From positions 116,611 to 180,610 of the forward strand of contig NZ_WUYX01000029.1 in assembly GCF_009834785.1 (NCBI RefSeq): DNA of 64,000 nucleotides, in the 5' to 3' direction. The position numbers and the translations under genes are program-made. This document shows positions 51,180 through 60,627 of the stretch, one piece after another (position 1 is the first letter of the stretch; the number at the start of each line of letters is the position of its first letter). Origin of the DNA: Natronorubrum halalkaliphilum. Lineage in GTDB: Archaea > Halobacteriota > Halobacteria > Halobacteriales > Natrialbaceae. The notes under the pieces were generated by a model. The model saw nothing but the letters and a program-made list of their open reading frames with translations, made no database searches and was not told where the DNA came from.

Positions 51180-53854
51180 GAGTCGACCGAATCCGCCTGC
51201 TGAACTTCAAGTGTTACGGCGAAGCCGACCTCGGTCTCCAGCGCGGCGTCACCGTCGTTCACGGCGTCAACGGCAGCGGGAAGTCGACGCTGCTCGAGGC
51301 CGTCTTCTTCGCGCTCTACGGGTCGAAGGCGCTCGACGATCGGACCCTCGACGACGTGATCACGACCGGCGAGGAAGAGGCGGAGATCGAACTGTGGTTC
51401 ACCCACGACAACCGGGAGTACCACGTCGAACGCAACCTCAAACTCAGAGGCGACCGAGCGACGACCACGAAATGCGTCCTCGAGACGCCCACGGAGACGA
51501 TCGAGGGTGCTCGAGACGTTCGCCAGGAGGTGACCGAGCTCCTGCGGATGGACGCCGAGGCGTTCGTCAACTGTGCCTACGTCCGCCAGGGCGAGGTCAA
51601 CAAACTCATCCACGCCTCGCCGAGCGACCGTCAGGACATGATCGACGATCTGCTCCAGTTGGGGGCCCTCGAGGAGTACCGCGAGCGGGCGAGCAACGCC
51701 CGACTCGGGGTCAAAACAGTGCTCGACGGCCAACAGGAGGTTGTCGACGACCTCCGTAAACAGGTCGACCAGAAGGAGTCGAAAGACCTCCACGAGCGGC
51801 TGAACGGACTCGAGTCCCGCCAGGCCAACGTGAGCGAAGAGATCGACAACTACGAAGCCCAGCGCGAGCAGGCCCGGAACACGCTCGAGACGGCCGAAGA
51901 CGTCCTCGACCGTCACAAGGAGACCCGCGAGGAGATCGAGACGCTCGAGGGCGAAATCGAGGCCCTGCGGTCGAAAATCTCCGAAACCGAACGCGATCGA
52001 GCGGAAGCGAAAAAGAACATCCGCGACCTCGAGCGCGAGCGAGACGATCTCGAGGACGAGCGCGAGGAGCGCCTGGCCGAAGTGGACCTCGATAGCGCCG
52101 AAGACGACGCGGTCGAGAGCCGCGTCGAGGAACTCGAGGCCCGCGACGAGGAACTCCGAGACGACCTGGAGGACGTCCGCGTCTCGATCACGGAGACCAA
52201 CGGCGAAATCGAACGACTTCGCGACGAGGCCGACGATCTCGAGAGCCAGGCCGCGGCCGCTCGCGAACAGGCCGACGAACTCGAGGCAAAGATCGAAGCC
52301 GACGAAGGGGCGATCGAGGACCGCGAGGCGAAACTGGACGATCTCGAGAACCGAATTGATACTGCGCGCGAGCGGTTCGACGACGCTCCGATAGCGTTCG
52401 GCGATGCGGCCGACCGGATCGACTCGCTCGAGGCGGAGCGCGAGGAGGTAACCGACGAGATCGGCGACGTCACCGCCGAGATCAGGACCGTCGAGAACGC
52501 GATCGAGGAGGGAGAACGGCTGCTCGAGGAGGGCAAGTGTCCAGAATGTGGCCAGCCCGTCGAGGACTCGCCCCACGTTGACGTGTTAGACGACAAACGG
52601 GAGGCACTCGCCGACCTCGAGGCCCAACGGGACGACCTCGAGGACGAACGCGACGACCTCGACGAACGGATCGACCGCGCCGAGGAGCTTCGCGAGGCCG
52701 AGCGACGGGTCGACCGGCTTGAGGAGAACCGGGACAACATCGAGCAGTTGCTTGCGGAGAAACGCGAGACGCTCGCGGATCGACGCGACCAGCGCGATCG
52801 ACTGCGCGAGGAGGCCGAGGAGTACGAGTCCGACGCCGAGGCGAAGCGAGCCGAAGCGGACGAGCTCGAGAGCGAGGTCGACGACGGCCGGTCCGAACTC
52901 GGCGCGATCAACACCGAGCGCGGCGAGATCAAAGCGACCCTCGAGTCCCTGCGCCGCGTCATCGAAATCGACGCCGAACGGGCGGAGCTCGAGGCTGAAA
53001 TCGGGACCCTCCGCGAGCGCCGTCAGGACTGGCAGACGATGAACGACGAGCGCCGCGAAACCCTCTCGAGCAAGCGCGACCGAAAGCGCGACCTCGAGTC
53101 GGAGTTCGACGAGGAGCGGGTCGAAACCGCCCGAACGGACAAAGCGAACGCCGAGGACTACCTCGAGCGGGTCGACGAGAAACTCGCGGAGCTCGAGGAG
53201 CAGCGGACGAATCTGCAAAACGCAATCGGTGCCGCCGAACGGGAACTCGAGGAACTCGAGGAACTCCGGGACCGACTCGAGGCCGTCGAACGGCGCTGTG
53301 ACCGACTCGAGTCCCTGTACAACGAAGCCGAGACGTTGCAGGGAACGTACGCAGATCTGCGGTCGGAACTGCGCCAGCAAAACGTCGAGACCCTCGAGCG
53401 ACTGCTCAACGAGACGTTCGAACTGGTCTATCAGAACGACTCCTACGCCGCGATCGATCTCGACGGCGAGTACCGGCTCACCGTCTACCAGAAAGACGGC
53501 GAAGCGCTCGAGCCCGAGCAGCTCTCGGGCGGCGAACGCGCGCTGTTCAACCTCAGCCTGCGCTGTGCGATCTACCGGCTGCTTGCGGAGGGCGTCGAGG
53601 GATCGGCGCCGATGCCGCCGCTCATTCTCGACGAGCCGACGGTCTTCCTGGATTCGGGCCACGTAACTCAGCTGGTATCGCTGGTCGAATCTATGCGCGA
53701 TCTGGGCGTCGAACAGATCGTGGTCGTCAGCCACGACGAGGAACTCGTCGGGGCGGCGGACTCGCTTGTCCGCGTGGAGAAGAATGCGACCTCGAACCGC
53801 TCGCAACTCGAGCACGGCGAACCGCCGGAGGCGGAGCTGCTCGCCTCCGATTGA
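51176..53854 (+). CDS. rad50: DNA double-strand break repair ATPase Rad50
   Basis: An 892-residue SMC-like protein that tethers DNA ends with Mre11. Walker A is [16 protein letters not shown] (24-41), then Q-loop region [16 protein letters not shown]; the long antiparallel coiled coil spans about 180-720, interrupted by the zinc hook C455-P-E-C458 ([15 protein letters not shown]). Signature [21 protein letters not shown], Walker [18 protein letters not shown] and the His switch VVSHDEELV follow. It overlaps mre11 by 4 bp. Complex role is firm from the family. Confidence 0.95.
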   Translation: MRVDRIRLLNFKCYGEADLGLQRGVTVVHGVNGSGKSTLLEAVFFALYGSKALDDRTLDDVITTGEEEAEIELWFTHDNREYHVERNLKLRGDRATTTKCVLETPTETIEGARDVRQEVTELLRMDAEAFVNCAYVRQGEVNKLIHASPSDRQDMIDDLLQLGALEEYRERASNARLGVKTVLDGQQEVVDDLRKQVDQKESKDLHERLNGLESRQANVSEEIDNYEAQREQARNTLETAEDVLDRHKETREEIETLEGEIEALRSKISETERDRAEAKKNIRDLERERDDLEDEREERLAEVDLDSAEDDAVESRVEELEARDEELRDDLEDVRVSITETNGEIERLRDEADDLESQAAAAREQADELEAKIEADEGAIEDREAKLDDLENRIDTARERFDDAPIAFGDAADRIDSLEAEREEVTDEIGDVTAEIRTVENAIEEGERLLEEGKCPECGQPVEDSPHVDVLDDKREALADLEAQRDDLEDERDDLDERIDRAEELREAERRVDRLEENRDNIEQLLAEKRETLADRRDQRDRLREEAEEYESDAEAKRAEADELESEVDDGRSELGAINTERGEIKATLESLRRVIEIDAERAELEAEIGTLRERRQDWQTMNDERRETLSSKRDRKRDLESEFDEERVETARTDKANAEDYLERVDEKLAELEEQRTNLQNAIGAAERELEELEELRDRLEAVERRCDRLESLYNEAETLQGTYADLRSELRQQNVETLERLLNETFELVYQNDSYAAIDLDGEYRLTVYQKDGEALEPEQLSGGERALFNLSLRCAIYRLLAEGVEGSAPMPPLILDEPTVFLDSGHVTQLVSLVESMRDLGVEQIVVVSHDEELVGAADSLVRVEKNATSNRSQLEHGEPPEAELLASD

Positions 53855-53954
53855 GCGGGAGAAGCCATCGATCAAGACACCGTCGTTGTGGCGGCTGTTC
53901 TTACCGTAGTCGTTGTTGCTGTCGCCGTCGGTTCCGTCCTTGCCGTTGTCGCCG

Positions 53955-54446
53955 CTACGTCGTGTTTTCGCTCGGCTCGCTTACAGATTCGTCACCGATA
54001 TCCGTTGCTGGTTCCGTGTCGGTCTCCGGTCGAATCGTTCGGAGTGCCGTTGTGCACTCGTCGGTGAGCCGGTAGCCACGCTCGCCGGCGACGTCGACCT
54101 CTTCGAGCAGATCGGCGGCCGACAGCACCGTAAGGCGGCCGTGGAGGTCAGTTTCACAGAAGTCGTAGGCGTCTAGTAGCGTTCGAATGTCGATCGGGCC
54201 CCGGTTTTCGAGTTCGAGCAGCAGTCCGAGGGTCGCCTCGTCGTGGACGTTCGTCAGCAGCGTTCGGACCGGCGTGCTGACGGTACGGGCGGCGGTCTCG
54301 AGCGCCGATTGCTCGTCGATGTCCTCGAGGCGGTCGTTCTGGACGTAACACTCGTTCCCGTTCTGTGGATCCCGTACGAGACTGGCGTGCTCGGATCGTT
54401 TGAGAAGCAGATACCGTTTGCCGGTGTCGTCTTGGACGGTTTTCAT
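53955..54446 (-). CDS. conserved haloarchaeal winged-helix-like protein
   Basis: A 163-residue protein conserved next to rad50/polB in haloarchaea (from memory, of the DUF7346 type). The N-terminus MKTVQDDTGKRYLLLKRSEHASLVRDPQNGNECYVQNDRLE is a small beta unit; the middle LLTNVHDEATLGLLLELENRGPIDIRTLLDAYDFCETDLHGRLTVLSAADLLEEVDVAGERGYRLTD looks like a winged helix; the tail is acidic. A role in DNA-related regulation is likely from context, but unproven. Convergent with rad50 across a low-complexity 100-bp gap. Confidence 0.78.
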   Translation of the reverse strand: MKTVQDDTGKRYLLLKRSEHASLVRDPQNGNECYVQNDRLEDIDEQSALETAARTVSTPVRTLLTNVHDEATLGLLLELENRGPIDIRTLLDAYDFCETDLHGRLTVLSAADLLEEVDVAGERGYRLTDECTTALRTIRPETDTEPATDIGDESVSEPSENTT

Positions 54447-54514
54447 GATCGGTCGGTAGCGTCCGATACCTCGTGTTCGGAGACCTTACCTCAAGTAGTT
54501 TGGCCTGATCGCAA

Positions 54515-55033
54515 TTATCGTCGGTCGGCAGCGGTGTCTGAATCAGTGTCGCCGTCAGCGTCATCATTGTGTCCGTGTTCGCCGGTTCCGTCGGTTGTAC
54601 CGGCCTCGGCTGTTTCGTCGGCCCGGGCATCCGCCGAGGTGTCGTCGTCGGACGTCTGCTGAAAGTTCCTGTACCGGCGAAGCGCGAACCCGGCAAGAAC
54701 CAATCCGACGGCGACGAGGTAGATCCCAAACGTCGCGCCCTCGAAAATCAAGAAGAGGACGCCGAGTGCAACGGCCAGCACGGCGGCATTGATCACGATG
54801 ACCAGCGCCCAGAAGGTCTTGAGGAGTTCGCTGTCGACGTCGACCTCGTCGCTCGAGAACTCGGGAGTCGCGACCTTGTCAGCCTCGAATTCTGCTTTCA
54901 GATCCGAGCGGAGATCCGAGCCCGCATCCTCCGTCGATACCTTCGGAATGGTAATGGAGTCGCTGTCGGGATCCCTGTACTCCGCTTCCGGATCGTACTC
55001 CTCGGGTTCGTGCTCGGACCGGTCGGATACCAC
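54515..55033 (-). CDS. conserved haloarchaeal membrane protein
   Basis: About 172 residues from GTG 55033. The N-terminal half is an acidic cytoplasmic segment (SDRSEHEPEEYDPEAEYRDPDSDS...), followed by two adjacent membrane helices (WALVIVINAAVLAVALGVLFLIFEGATFGIYLVAVGLVLAGFALR) and a strongly acidic C-terminal tail. The start is uncertain. It lies between the winged-helix-like gene and a small protein gene, all on the minus strand, in a set I recall as conserved beside polB. Function unknown (DUF7322-like). Confidence 0.72.
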   Translation of the reverse strand: MVSDRSEHEPEEYDPEAEYRDPDSDSITIPKVSTEDAGSDLRSDLKAEFEADKVATPEFSSDEVDVDSELLKTFWALVIVINAAVLAVALGVLFLIFEGATFGIYLVAVGLVLAGFALRRYRNFQQTSDDDTSADARADETAEAGTTDGTGEHGHNDDADGDTDSDTAADRR

Positions 55034-55128
55034 ACGTCGATAGTCGGTAACTGAACCAAAAAGGGTTCGCGTTTCGGTTGGAGGGCGACGTATTCGAGCT
55101 GACCAACGGTCGGCTGTAGCCAACCGAG

Positions 55129-55314
55129 TTAGGCGAGTTCTTCGAGCGTGAACGTCTGGGAGGTTTCGACCCACGCGAGTGGGTTCTCCGCGTCGTAGAA
55201 GACGACACCGTCTTCGGTTTCGTAGGACTCGATCGTCTGGGTGCCCTCGGGTTCGCTACACGGCTCGATTGGGTCCGTCGTATCGTCGTTGACGTGGGTG
55301 GACACTTCGATCAC
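55129..55314 (-). CDS. small conserved haloarchaeal protein
   Basis: A 61-residue acidic protein. Its core TIESYETEDGVVFYDAENPLAWVETSQTFTLEEL is a small beta unit conserved in haloarchaea (I recall DUF7331). It is divergent from polB, sharing the promoter region 55315-55452. Role unknown; position beside polB is a conserved feature. Confidence 0.75.
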   Translation of the reverse strand: MIEVSTHVNDDTTDPIEPCSEPEGTQTIESYETEDGVVFYDAENPLAWVETSQTFTLEELA

Positions 55315-55452
55315 CTATCCTCATGGTATGTGTTACCACATTATATGTCTTGTTGCCGCTGCAAGACTCCCTGACGGAGGTCGGTTGGGGGGCCAGACTC
55401 CAGGGGACCGAAGTATGGGGGTTTTTATCCGGCGACTGCCAAGCCCGATACC

Positions 55453-58400
55453 ATGACTGAGGCGGGCCAAACTGGACTCGCAGCATTTTCCGACGAGTCC
55501 GACGAGCGGCCGGACGAAGAGGCGGTTGCCGTCGCGGGCAACGGCGGTTCGAACGCCGGCGAAGTGATCGATGTCGTCGAGGAAACGCTTCCGGAACCCG
55601 ACGGCGAACTCGAACTTGCCGTAATGCAGGTCGACTACACCATCGCGGGCTACGGCGACGACGAACGGCCGATCATGCACGTCTTCGGGCGTACATCCGA
55701 CAACACGCTCGAGCACGTACAGGTCGTCGGCTTTCGTCCGTACTTCTACGCGCCGACGGAGAGCCTCGAGCGCCCGCCCGAGGAGCAGTACGACCGGTTG
55801 ACCGACAGCCGCGAGGTCGGCGAGGACGGCGAACCGTACGAGAGTATCCGCGGCGAGAAGCTGACCAAAATCTTCGGCCAGACGCCCCGTGACGTCGGGC
55901 AGGTGCGTGATGACTTCCAGCACTTCGAGGCCGACATTCTCTTCCCGAATCGGTTTCTGATCGACAAGGACGTTCGAAGCGGCATCCGCATACCCGAGCG
56001 ACGCGCCGACGACGGCTCGCTGGTCGTCCCCCACGACGAGGTCGAAGCCACAGCTGTCGACGCCGACCCGCGCGTGCTCACGTTCGACATCGAGGTCAAC
56101 GACCGCGCCGGCTTCCCCGAAGACGGCGAGGAACCAATCGTCTGTCTCACGAGCCACGACTCCTACCGCGACGAGTACATCATGTGGCTCTACGAGGCCC
56201 CCGTCGGTGACGGCAAGATCCCGACCGAGATCGACGAGTACGACCCCATCGAAGGCGAGATCGACCACGAGGTGCGAGCCTTCGAGGAGGAGGAAGCGAT
56301 GCTCGAGGCGTTCGTCGACTATATCCGTGAAACCGACGGAGATGTGCTCACGGGCTGGAATTTCGAGGATTTCGACGCACCGTACTTCCTCGACCGCCTC
56401 GAGGAACTCGCGGGTCCCCACCACGAGTACGATCTCTCGATCGATCGGCTCTCCCGCGTCGACGAGGTCTGGCGCAGCAACTGGGGCGGTCCCGACATCA
56501 AAGGCCGGGTCGTCTTCGACCTGCTCTATGGCTACCAACGGATGGTCTTCTCGGAACTCGATTCCTACCGCCTAGATGCGGTTGGCGAGTCCGAACTGGG
56601 GGTCGGGAAGGAACGCTACACCGGCGATATCGGCGACCTCTGGGAGGTCGATCCCACGAAACTGCTCGAGTACAACCTCCGGGACGTCGAACTCTGCGTC
56701 GAGCTCGACCGCCAGCAGGAGATCATCCCCTTCTGGGACGAGGTGCGCTCGTTCGTCGGCTGCAAACTTGAGGACGCGCCGACGCCCGGCGACGCGGTGG
56801 ACATGTACGTCCTCCACGAGGCCCACGGGCGGTTCGCGCTGCCCTCGAAGGGTCAACAGGAGGCCGGCGAGGAGTACGAGGGCGGGGCCGTTTTCGACCC
56901 GATTACGGGCGTCAAGGAGAACGTCACCGTCCTCGACCTGAAGTCGCTGTACCCGATGTGCATGACGACGGTCAACGCGTCGCCGGAGACGAAGGTCGAT
57001 CCCGAGGAGTACGACGGGGAAACCTACGTCGCGCCGACCCGACCCGAGCCGATTCACTTCCGGAAGGAGCCCGACGGCGTCATGCGCGAGATGATCACGG
57101 AACTGCTCGCCGAACGGGAAGAAAAGAAAGAACTGCGCAACGAGCACGAACCCGGGAGTCTCGAGTACGAGCAGTACGATCGTCAGCAGGGTGCGGTAAA
57201 GGTCATCATGAACTGCTTTACGCCGGATACGGAGGTGCTGACTCCCGTTGGCGTTCGAGCTATCACGGACCTCGAGATCGGCGACGAAGTCTACTCGCTT
57301 GACCCGGAAACGGAGGAACTAGAGACCAAACCTGTCGTCGAGACGCACGCTTATCCCGAGTACGACGGCGAACTGATCGACATCGAGACAGACAAGATCG
57401 ACTTCAGCGTTACGCCGAACCACCGGATGGTCGTCCGGAAAAACGAGACGAACGGAATCACCGAAGATGAGTACGGATTCGTCGAGGCTGGAAGCCTCAA
57501 CCGGGCAACGAATTACGAACTCCCTCACGACTGGGAAGGGCCGGATGGTGACGAACTCGAGGAGGTCGATCTCACAAAATTAATCGATGACACGTACGAG
57601 GTCTGGGTTCGACCGTCCGTTCATGGCCACACATTCACGGCAGAATTAGGCTGGAAACCGCGTCGCGTGCCGAAAGCTGATGTCGGAAAAACGGGTTACG
57701 TGTTTACCGCCGAGGAGTTCGAGGACCATCGGGAGTACATTGAAGATGTCTGTGAGACGAGCTTCATTCACCAGGAGTCCGGTCGGAAGTGGATTCCCCG
57801 AACGTACGATGGAGACGACTTCCTGGACCTACTCGCGTGGTTCGTAACGGAAGGGAACGTCTACACGTCTGAAGACAAGCAGTTCGGCGAGAACTTCCGC
57901 GGATCGTCGACGACGGTGCAATTAGCCCAGGATAAACTGCCGGTCGCTGACGGCGGCGTTGACCACCACGCGACGATCGGTGAATTACTCGACGAGATGG
58001 GATTCGACTACTACGTCGACGATCGATCCTATACTGTCACGTCGAAGCTGCTTGGGGAGCTTCTGATGTCGATTTGTGGCGAAGATAGCTTCGAGAAACG
58101 AATCCCTGATCTGGTATTCGACTGTAGCCGCCGGCAGAAGCGACGGTTCCTCGAGGTTCTCATCGACGGAGACGGTGATCGGCAGGTCAACTCGTGGCGC
58201 TACTCCACCTCGAGCGATCGGCTTCGAGACGATGTCCTCCGACTGTGTGTACATCTCGGACTCACGGCGAACTATAACCGAGATAGCGGCTCGTGGCGAG
58301 TCTACGTCACTGAAGAATCGAAGAATACACTTCGAATGCATCGGAGTTCGTCTCGAAGTACTGCAGACGATGGTGTCTATTGTGTTACCGTCGAGGATAA

Positions 58401-59418
58401 TCACACGTTGCTTGCAGGACGAAACGGAAAGTTCCAGTTCGTCGGCCAGTCACTGTACGGCGTCTCAGGCTGGGAGCAGTTCCGACTCTACGACAAAGAG
58501 GCAGCGTCCGCGATTACCGCGACTGGTCGAGAAGTAATCGAATTCACGGAAACCGCCGCAAACGAAATTGACTATACGGTTGCCTACGGGGACACCGACA
58601 GCGTCATGCTCGAGCTCGGACCCGATGTCTCGAAAGACGAAGCGCTTGAGCAATCGTTCGAAATTGAGGAGTACATCAACAACCGATACGACGACTTCGC
58701 GCGTGATGAACTCAATGCCGAATTCCACCGCTTCCAGATCGAGTTCGAGAAACTGTACCGGCGGTTCTTCCAGGCGGGCAAGAAGAAACGTTACGCCGGC
58801 CACATTACCTGGAAGGAAGGCAAGGACGTCGACACCGTCGACATCGTCGGCTTCGAGTACCAACGGTCGGACATCGCCCCGATCACGAAGGAGGTCCAGC
58901 ACCGGGTCATCGAGATGATCGTTCGCGAGGGCGACATCGAGGGCGCAAAGGACTATCTCAACGAGATTATCGAGGACGTTCAGACGGGGAATATTTCCCT
59001 CGAGGAGATCGCCATCCCCGGCGGCATCGGCAAACGACTGGACAACTACGACACGGACACGGCACAGGTTCGGGGCGCGAAGTACGCGAACCTCCTGCTC
59101 GGCACGAACTTCCAGCGCGGGAGCAAACCGAAGCGACTGTACCTCGACCGGGTCGATCCCCGGTTCTTCGAGCGACTCGAGAACGAGGAAGGGTTCGACG
59201 CCCGGACCGATCCACTCTACGGCGCGTTCAAGCGCGACCCCGACGTGATCTGCTTCGAGTACGACGACCAGATTCCCGAGGAGTTCGAGGTCGACTACGA
59301 CACGATGCTCGAGAAAACGCTCCAGGGACCGATCGAACGGATCCTCGAGGCGCTCGGCGTCTCGTGGGATGAGGTGAAATCGGGCCAAGAGCAAAAGGGT
59401 CTAGACAGCTTTATGTAA
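55453..59418 (+). CDS. polB: replicative DNA polymerase B with in-frame intein
   Basis: A 1321-residue precursor from ATG 55453; the mature polymerase is 909 residues. The N-terminal and exonuclease domains (about 40-480) include the exo I motif LTFDIEVND (from about 210). Motif A is LDLKSLYPMCM (near 495). Motif B is split by a 412-residue intein between KVIMN and SLYG (residues 588-999). Motif C is Y1045-G-D-T-D-S. The thumb region follows (to about 1290), and the C-terminal QEQKGLDSFM resembles a PIP box for PCNA. A TATA-like GGGTTTTTATCC lies about 25-30 bases before the start. Confidence 0.96.
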   Translation: MTEAGQTGLAAFSDESDERPDEEAVAVAGNGGSNAGEVIDVVEETLPEPDGELELAVMQVDYTIAGYGDDERPIMHVFGRTSDNTLEHVQVVGFRPYFYAPTESLERPPEEQYDRLTDSREVGEDGEPYESIRGEKLTKIFGQTPRDVGQVRDDFQHFEADILFPNRFLIDKDVRSGIRIPERRADDGSLVVPHDEVEATAVDADPRVLTFDIEVNDRAGFPEDGEEPIVCLTSHDSYRDEYIMWLYEAPVGDGKIPTEIDEYDPIEGEIDHEVRAFEEEEAMLEAFVDYIRETDGDVLTGWNFEDFDAPYFLDRLEELAGPHHEYDLSIDRLSRVDEVWRSNWGGPDIKGRVVFDLLYGYQRMVFSELDSYRLDAVGESELGVGKERYTGDIGDLWEVDPTKLLEYNLRDVELCVELDRQQEIIPFWDEVRSFVGCKLEDAPTPGDAVDMYVLHEAHGRFALPSKGQQEAGEEYEGGAVFDPITGVKENVTVLDLKSLYPMCMTTVNASPETKVDPEEYDGETYVAPTRPEPIHFRKEPDGVMREMITELLAEREEKKELRNEHEPGSLEYEQYDRQQGAVKVIMNCFTPDTEVLTPVGVRAITDLEIGDEVYSLDPETEELETKPVVETHAYPEYDGELIDIETDKIDFSVTPNHRMVVRKNETNGITEDEYGFVEAGSLNRATNYELPHDWEGPDGDELEEVDLTKLIDDTYEVWVRPSVHGHTFTAELGWKPRRVPKADVGKTGYVFTAEEFEDHREYIEDVCETSFIHQESGRKWIPRTYDGDDFLDLLAWFVTEGNVYTSEDKQFGENFRGSSTTVQLAQDKLPVADGGVDHHATIGELLDEMGFDYYVDDRSYTVTSKLLGELLMSICGEDSFEKRIPDLVFDCSRRQKRRFLEVLIDGDGDRQVNSWRYSTSSDRLRDDVLRLCVHLGLTANYNRDSGSWRVYVTEESKNTLRMHRSSSRSTADDGVYCVTVEDNHTLLAGRNGKFQFVGQSLYGVSGWEQFRLYDKEAASAITATGREVIEFTETAANEIDYTVAYGDTDSVMLELGPDVSKDEALEQSFEIEEYINNRYDDFARDELNAEFHRFQIEFEKLYRRFFQAGKKKRYAGHITWKEGKDVDTVDIVGFEYQRSDIAPITKEVQHRVIEMIVREGDIEGAKDYLNEIIEDVQTGNISLEEIAIPGGIGKRLDNYDTDTAQVRGAKYANLLLGTNFQRGSKPKRLYLDRVDPRFFERLENEEGFDARTDPLYGAFKRDPDVICFEYDDQIPEEFEVDYDTMLEKTLQGPIERILEALGVSWDEVKSGQEQKGLDSFM
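57214..58449 (+). mobile_element. PolB intein (motif B site) with LAGLIDADG endonuclease
   Basis: A 412-residue intein (residues 588-999 of the precursor). It begins CFTPDTEVLTPVGVRAITDL, with nucleophile Cys1, and block B is SVTPNHRMVV. The endonuclease has two LAGLIDADG-like helices, DLLAWFVTEGNVY and FLEVLIDGDGDR. It ends NHTLLAGRNGKFQFVGQ before Ser+1 of the C-extein. The final residue is Gln and the penultimate Gly, rather than His-Asn. The base composition is lower in GC than the flanking exteins. The insertion lies in motif B (Kx3NSxYG), a site known as pol-b in naming schemes I recall. Confidence 0.93.
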
Positions 59419-59590
59419 GCGTTCGTCCGATCTCCGCCCGTCGAATTTATTGGGTCAGTATAAGAACCCATAGCTGAAAGCGACTGTAGGCGGTCGGTTG
59501 CGTCGAACGAGCGCCCGAAAAAACCTCGACAGCGGCCGTTCGAACACAACAGGAGTTTCCGATTCAGAAACTTATTTTGCTGATGTGGGA

Positions 59591-59610
59591 TCGTATCCAA
59601 TTGGATACGA
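59591..59610. promoter_or_regulatory. perfect 20-bp palindrome upstream of sufCBD, candidate operator
   Basis: TCGTATCCAA followed by its exact reverse complement, ending 45 bp before the sufC ATG. A TATA-like ACTTATTTTG at about 59570-59579 lies 12 bases upstream, so the palindrome would cover the likely transcription start, as a repressor site does. It may answer to iron, sulfur or oxidant state (inference). No other copy was noticed in the window. Confidence 0.6.
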
Positions 59611-59655
59611 AACCGTTATTAGTCAGACGACCCACCGTTCAGACGACAGAGTACT

Positions 59656-60567
59656 ATGGCACGTCTCGAACTATCCAACCTGCACGCAGAAGTAGCGGAC
59701 GGCGACGAGAAGATTCTCGAGGGCGTCAACCTCGAGGTCGAGTCAGGCGAGATCCACGCGTTGATGGGTCCAAACGGCTCCGGGAAATCGACGACCGCGA
59801 AGGTCATCGCCGGCCACCCCGCCTACGAAGTTACCGAGGGTGAAGTCCTGCTTCATCTCGAGGAAGGCGAGTTCGGCGAGGAGATCGAGATCGACGAGGA
59901 CCAGCGCACCTGGAACCTGCTCGATCTCGAGCCGAACGAACGTGCTGCACTCGGCATCTTCCTCGGCTTCCAGTATCCGGCCGAGATCGACGGCGTCACG
60001 ATGACGAACTTCCTCCGAACGGCGCTCAACGCCAAGATCGAAGAGCGCGAGGAGCTCTTCGAGGACGAGGACGGCGAGGAAGACGACGAAGAGGAGGACG
60101 AAGGCTTCGAGACCTCGCCGATGGAAGGTCCCGCGGACGAGGGCGACGTCGGCGTCGCCGAGTTCCAGCAGATCCTCCAGGAGAAGATGGAACAGCTGGA
60201 CATGGACGAGAAGTTCGCCCAGCGCTATCTCAACGCCGGCTTCTCCGGCGGCGAGAAGAAACAGAACGAGGTCCTTCAGGCGGCCATCCTCGAGCCGTCG
60301 ATCGCCGTCCTTGACGAGATCGACTCCGGGCTCGACATCGACCGCCTGCAGGACGTCTCCAACGGGATCAACGCGCTGCGCGACGAGGAGGGCACCGGCA
60401 TTCTGCAGATCACCCACTACCAGCGTATCCTCGACTACGTCGAACCCGATCACGTCCACGTAATGCTCGACGGCCAGATCGCCAAGAGCGGCGACGCCTC
60501 GCTCGCAGAGGAGCTCGAGGACAAGGGGTACGACTGGGTTCGCGAAGAGGTCTACGGCACCGCGTAA
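59656..60567 (+). CDS. sufC: Fe-S assembly ATPase SufC
   Basis: A 303-residue ABC-type ATPase of the SUF Fe-S assembly system. Walker A is MGPNGSGKSTTAKVI (37-51), the ABC signature FSGGEKKQNEVLQ, Walker B SIAVLDEIDSGLDID, and the switch His in ILQITHYQRI. It is longer than bacterial SufC (about 250 residues) because of acidic insertions, mainly LFEDEDGEEDDEEEDEGFET (about 135-155). It works with the SufBD scaffold encoded next. The ATG at 59656 follows a 20-bp palindrome at 59591. Confidence 0.95.
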   Translation: MARLELSNLHAEVADGDEKILEGVNLEVESGEIHALMGPNGSGKSTTAKVIAGHPAYEVTEGEVLLHLEEGEFGEEIEIDEDQRTWNLLDLEPNERAALGIFLGFQYPAEIDGVTMTNFLRTALNAKIEEREELFEDEDGEEDDEEEDEGFETSPMEGPADEGDVGVAEFQQILQEKMEQLDMDEKFAQRYLNAGFSGGEKKQNEVLQAAILEPSIAVLDEIDSGLDIDRLQDVSNGINALRDEEGTGILQITHYQRILDYVEPDHVHVMLDGQIAKSGDASLAEELEDKGYDWVREEVYGTA

Positions 60568-60627
60568 CCGGATTCGACTAGAACAACCGTAATAACGCTC
60601 CGGCCGTAAACACAACTACATCAACCA

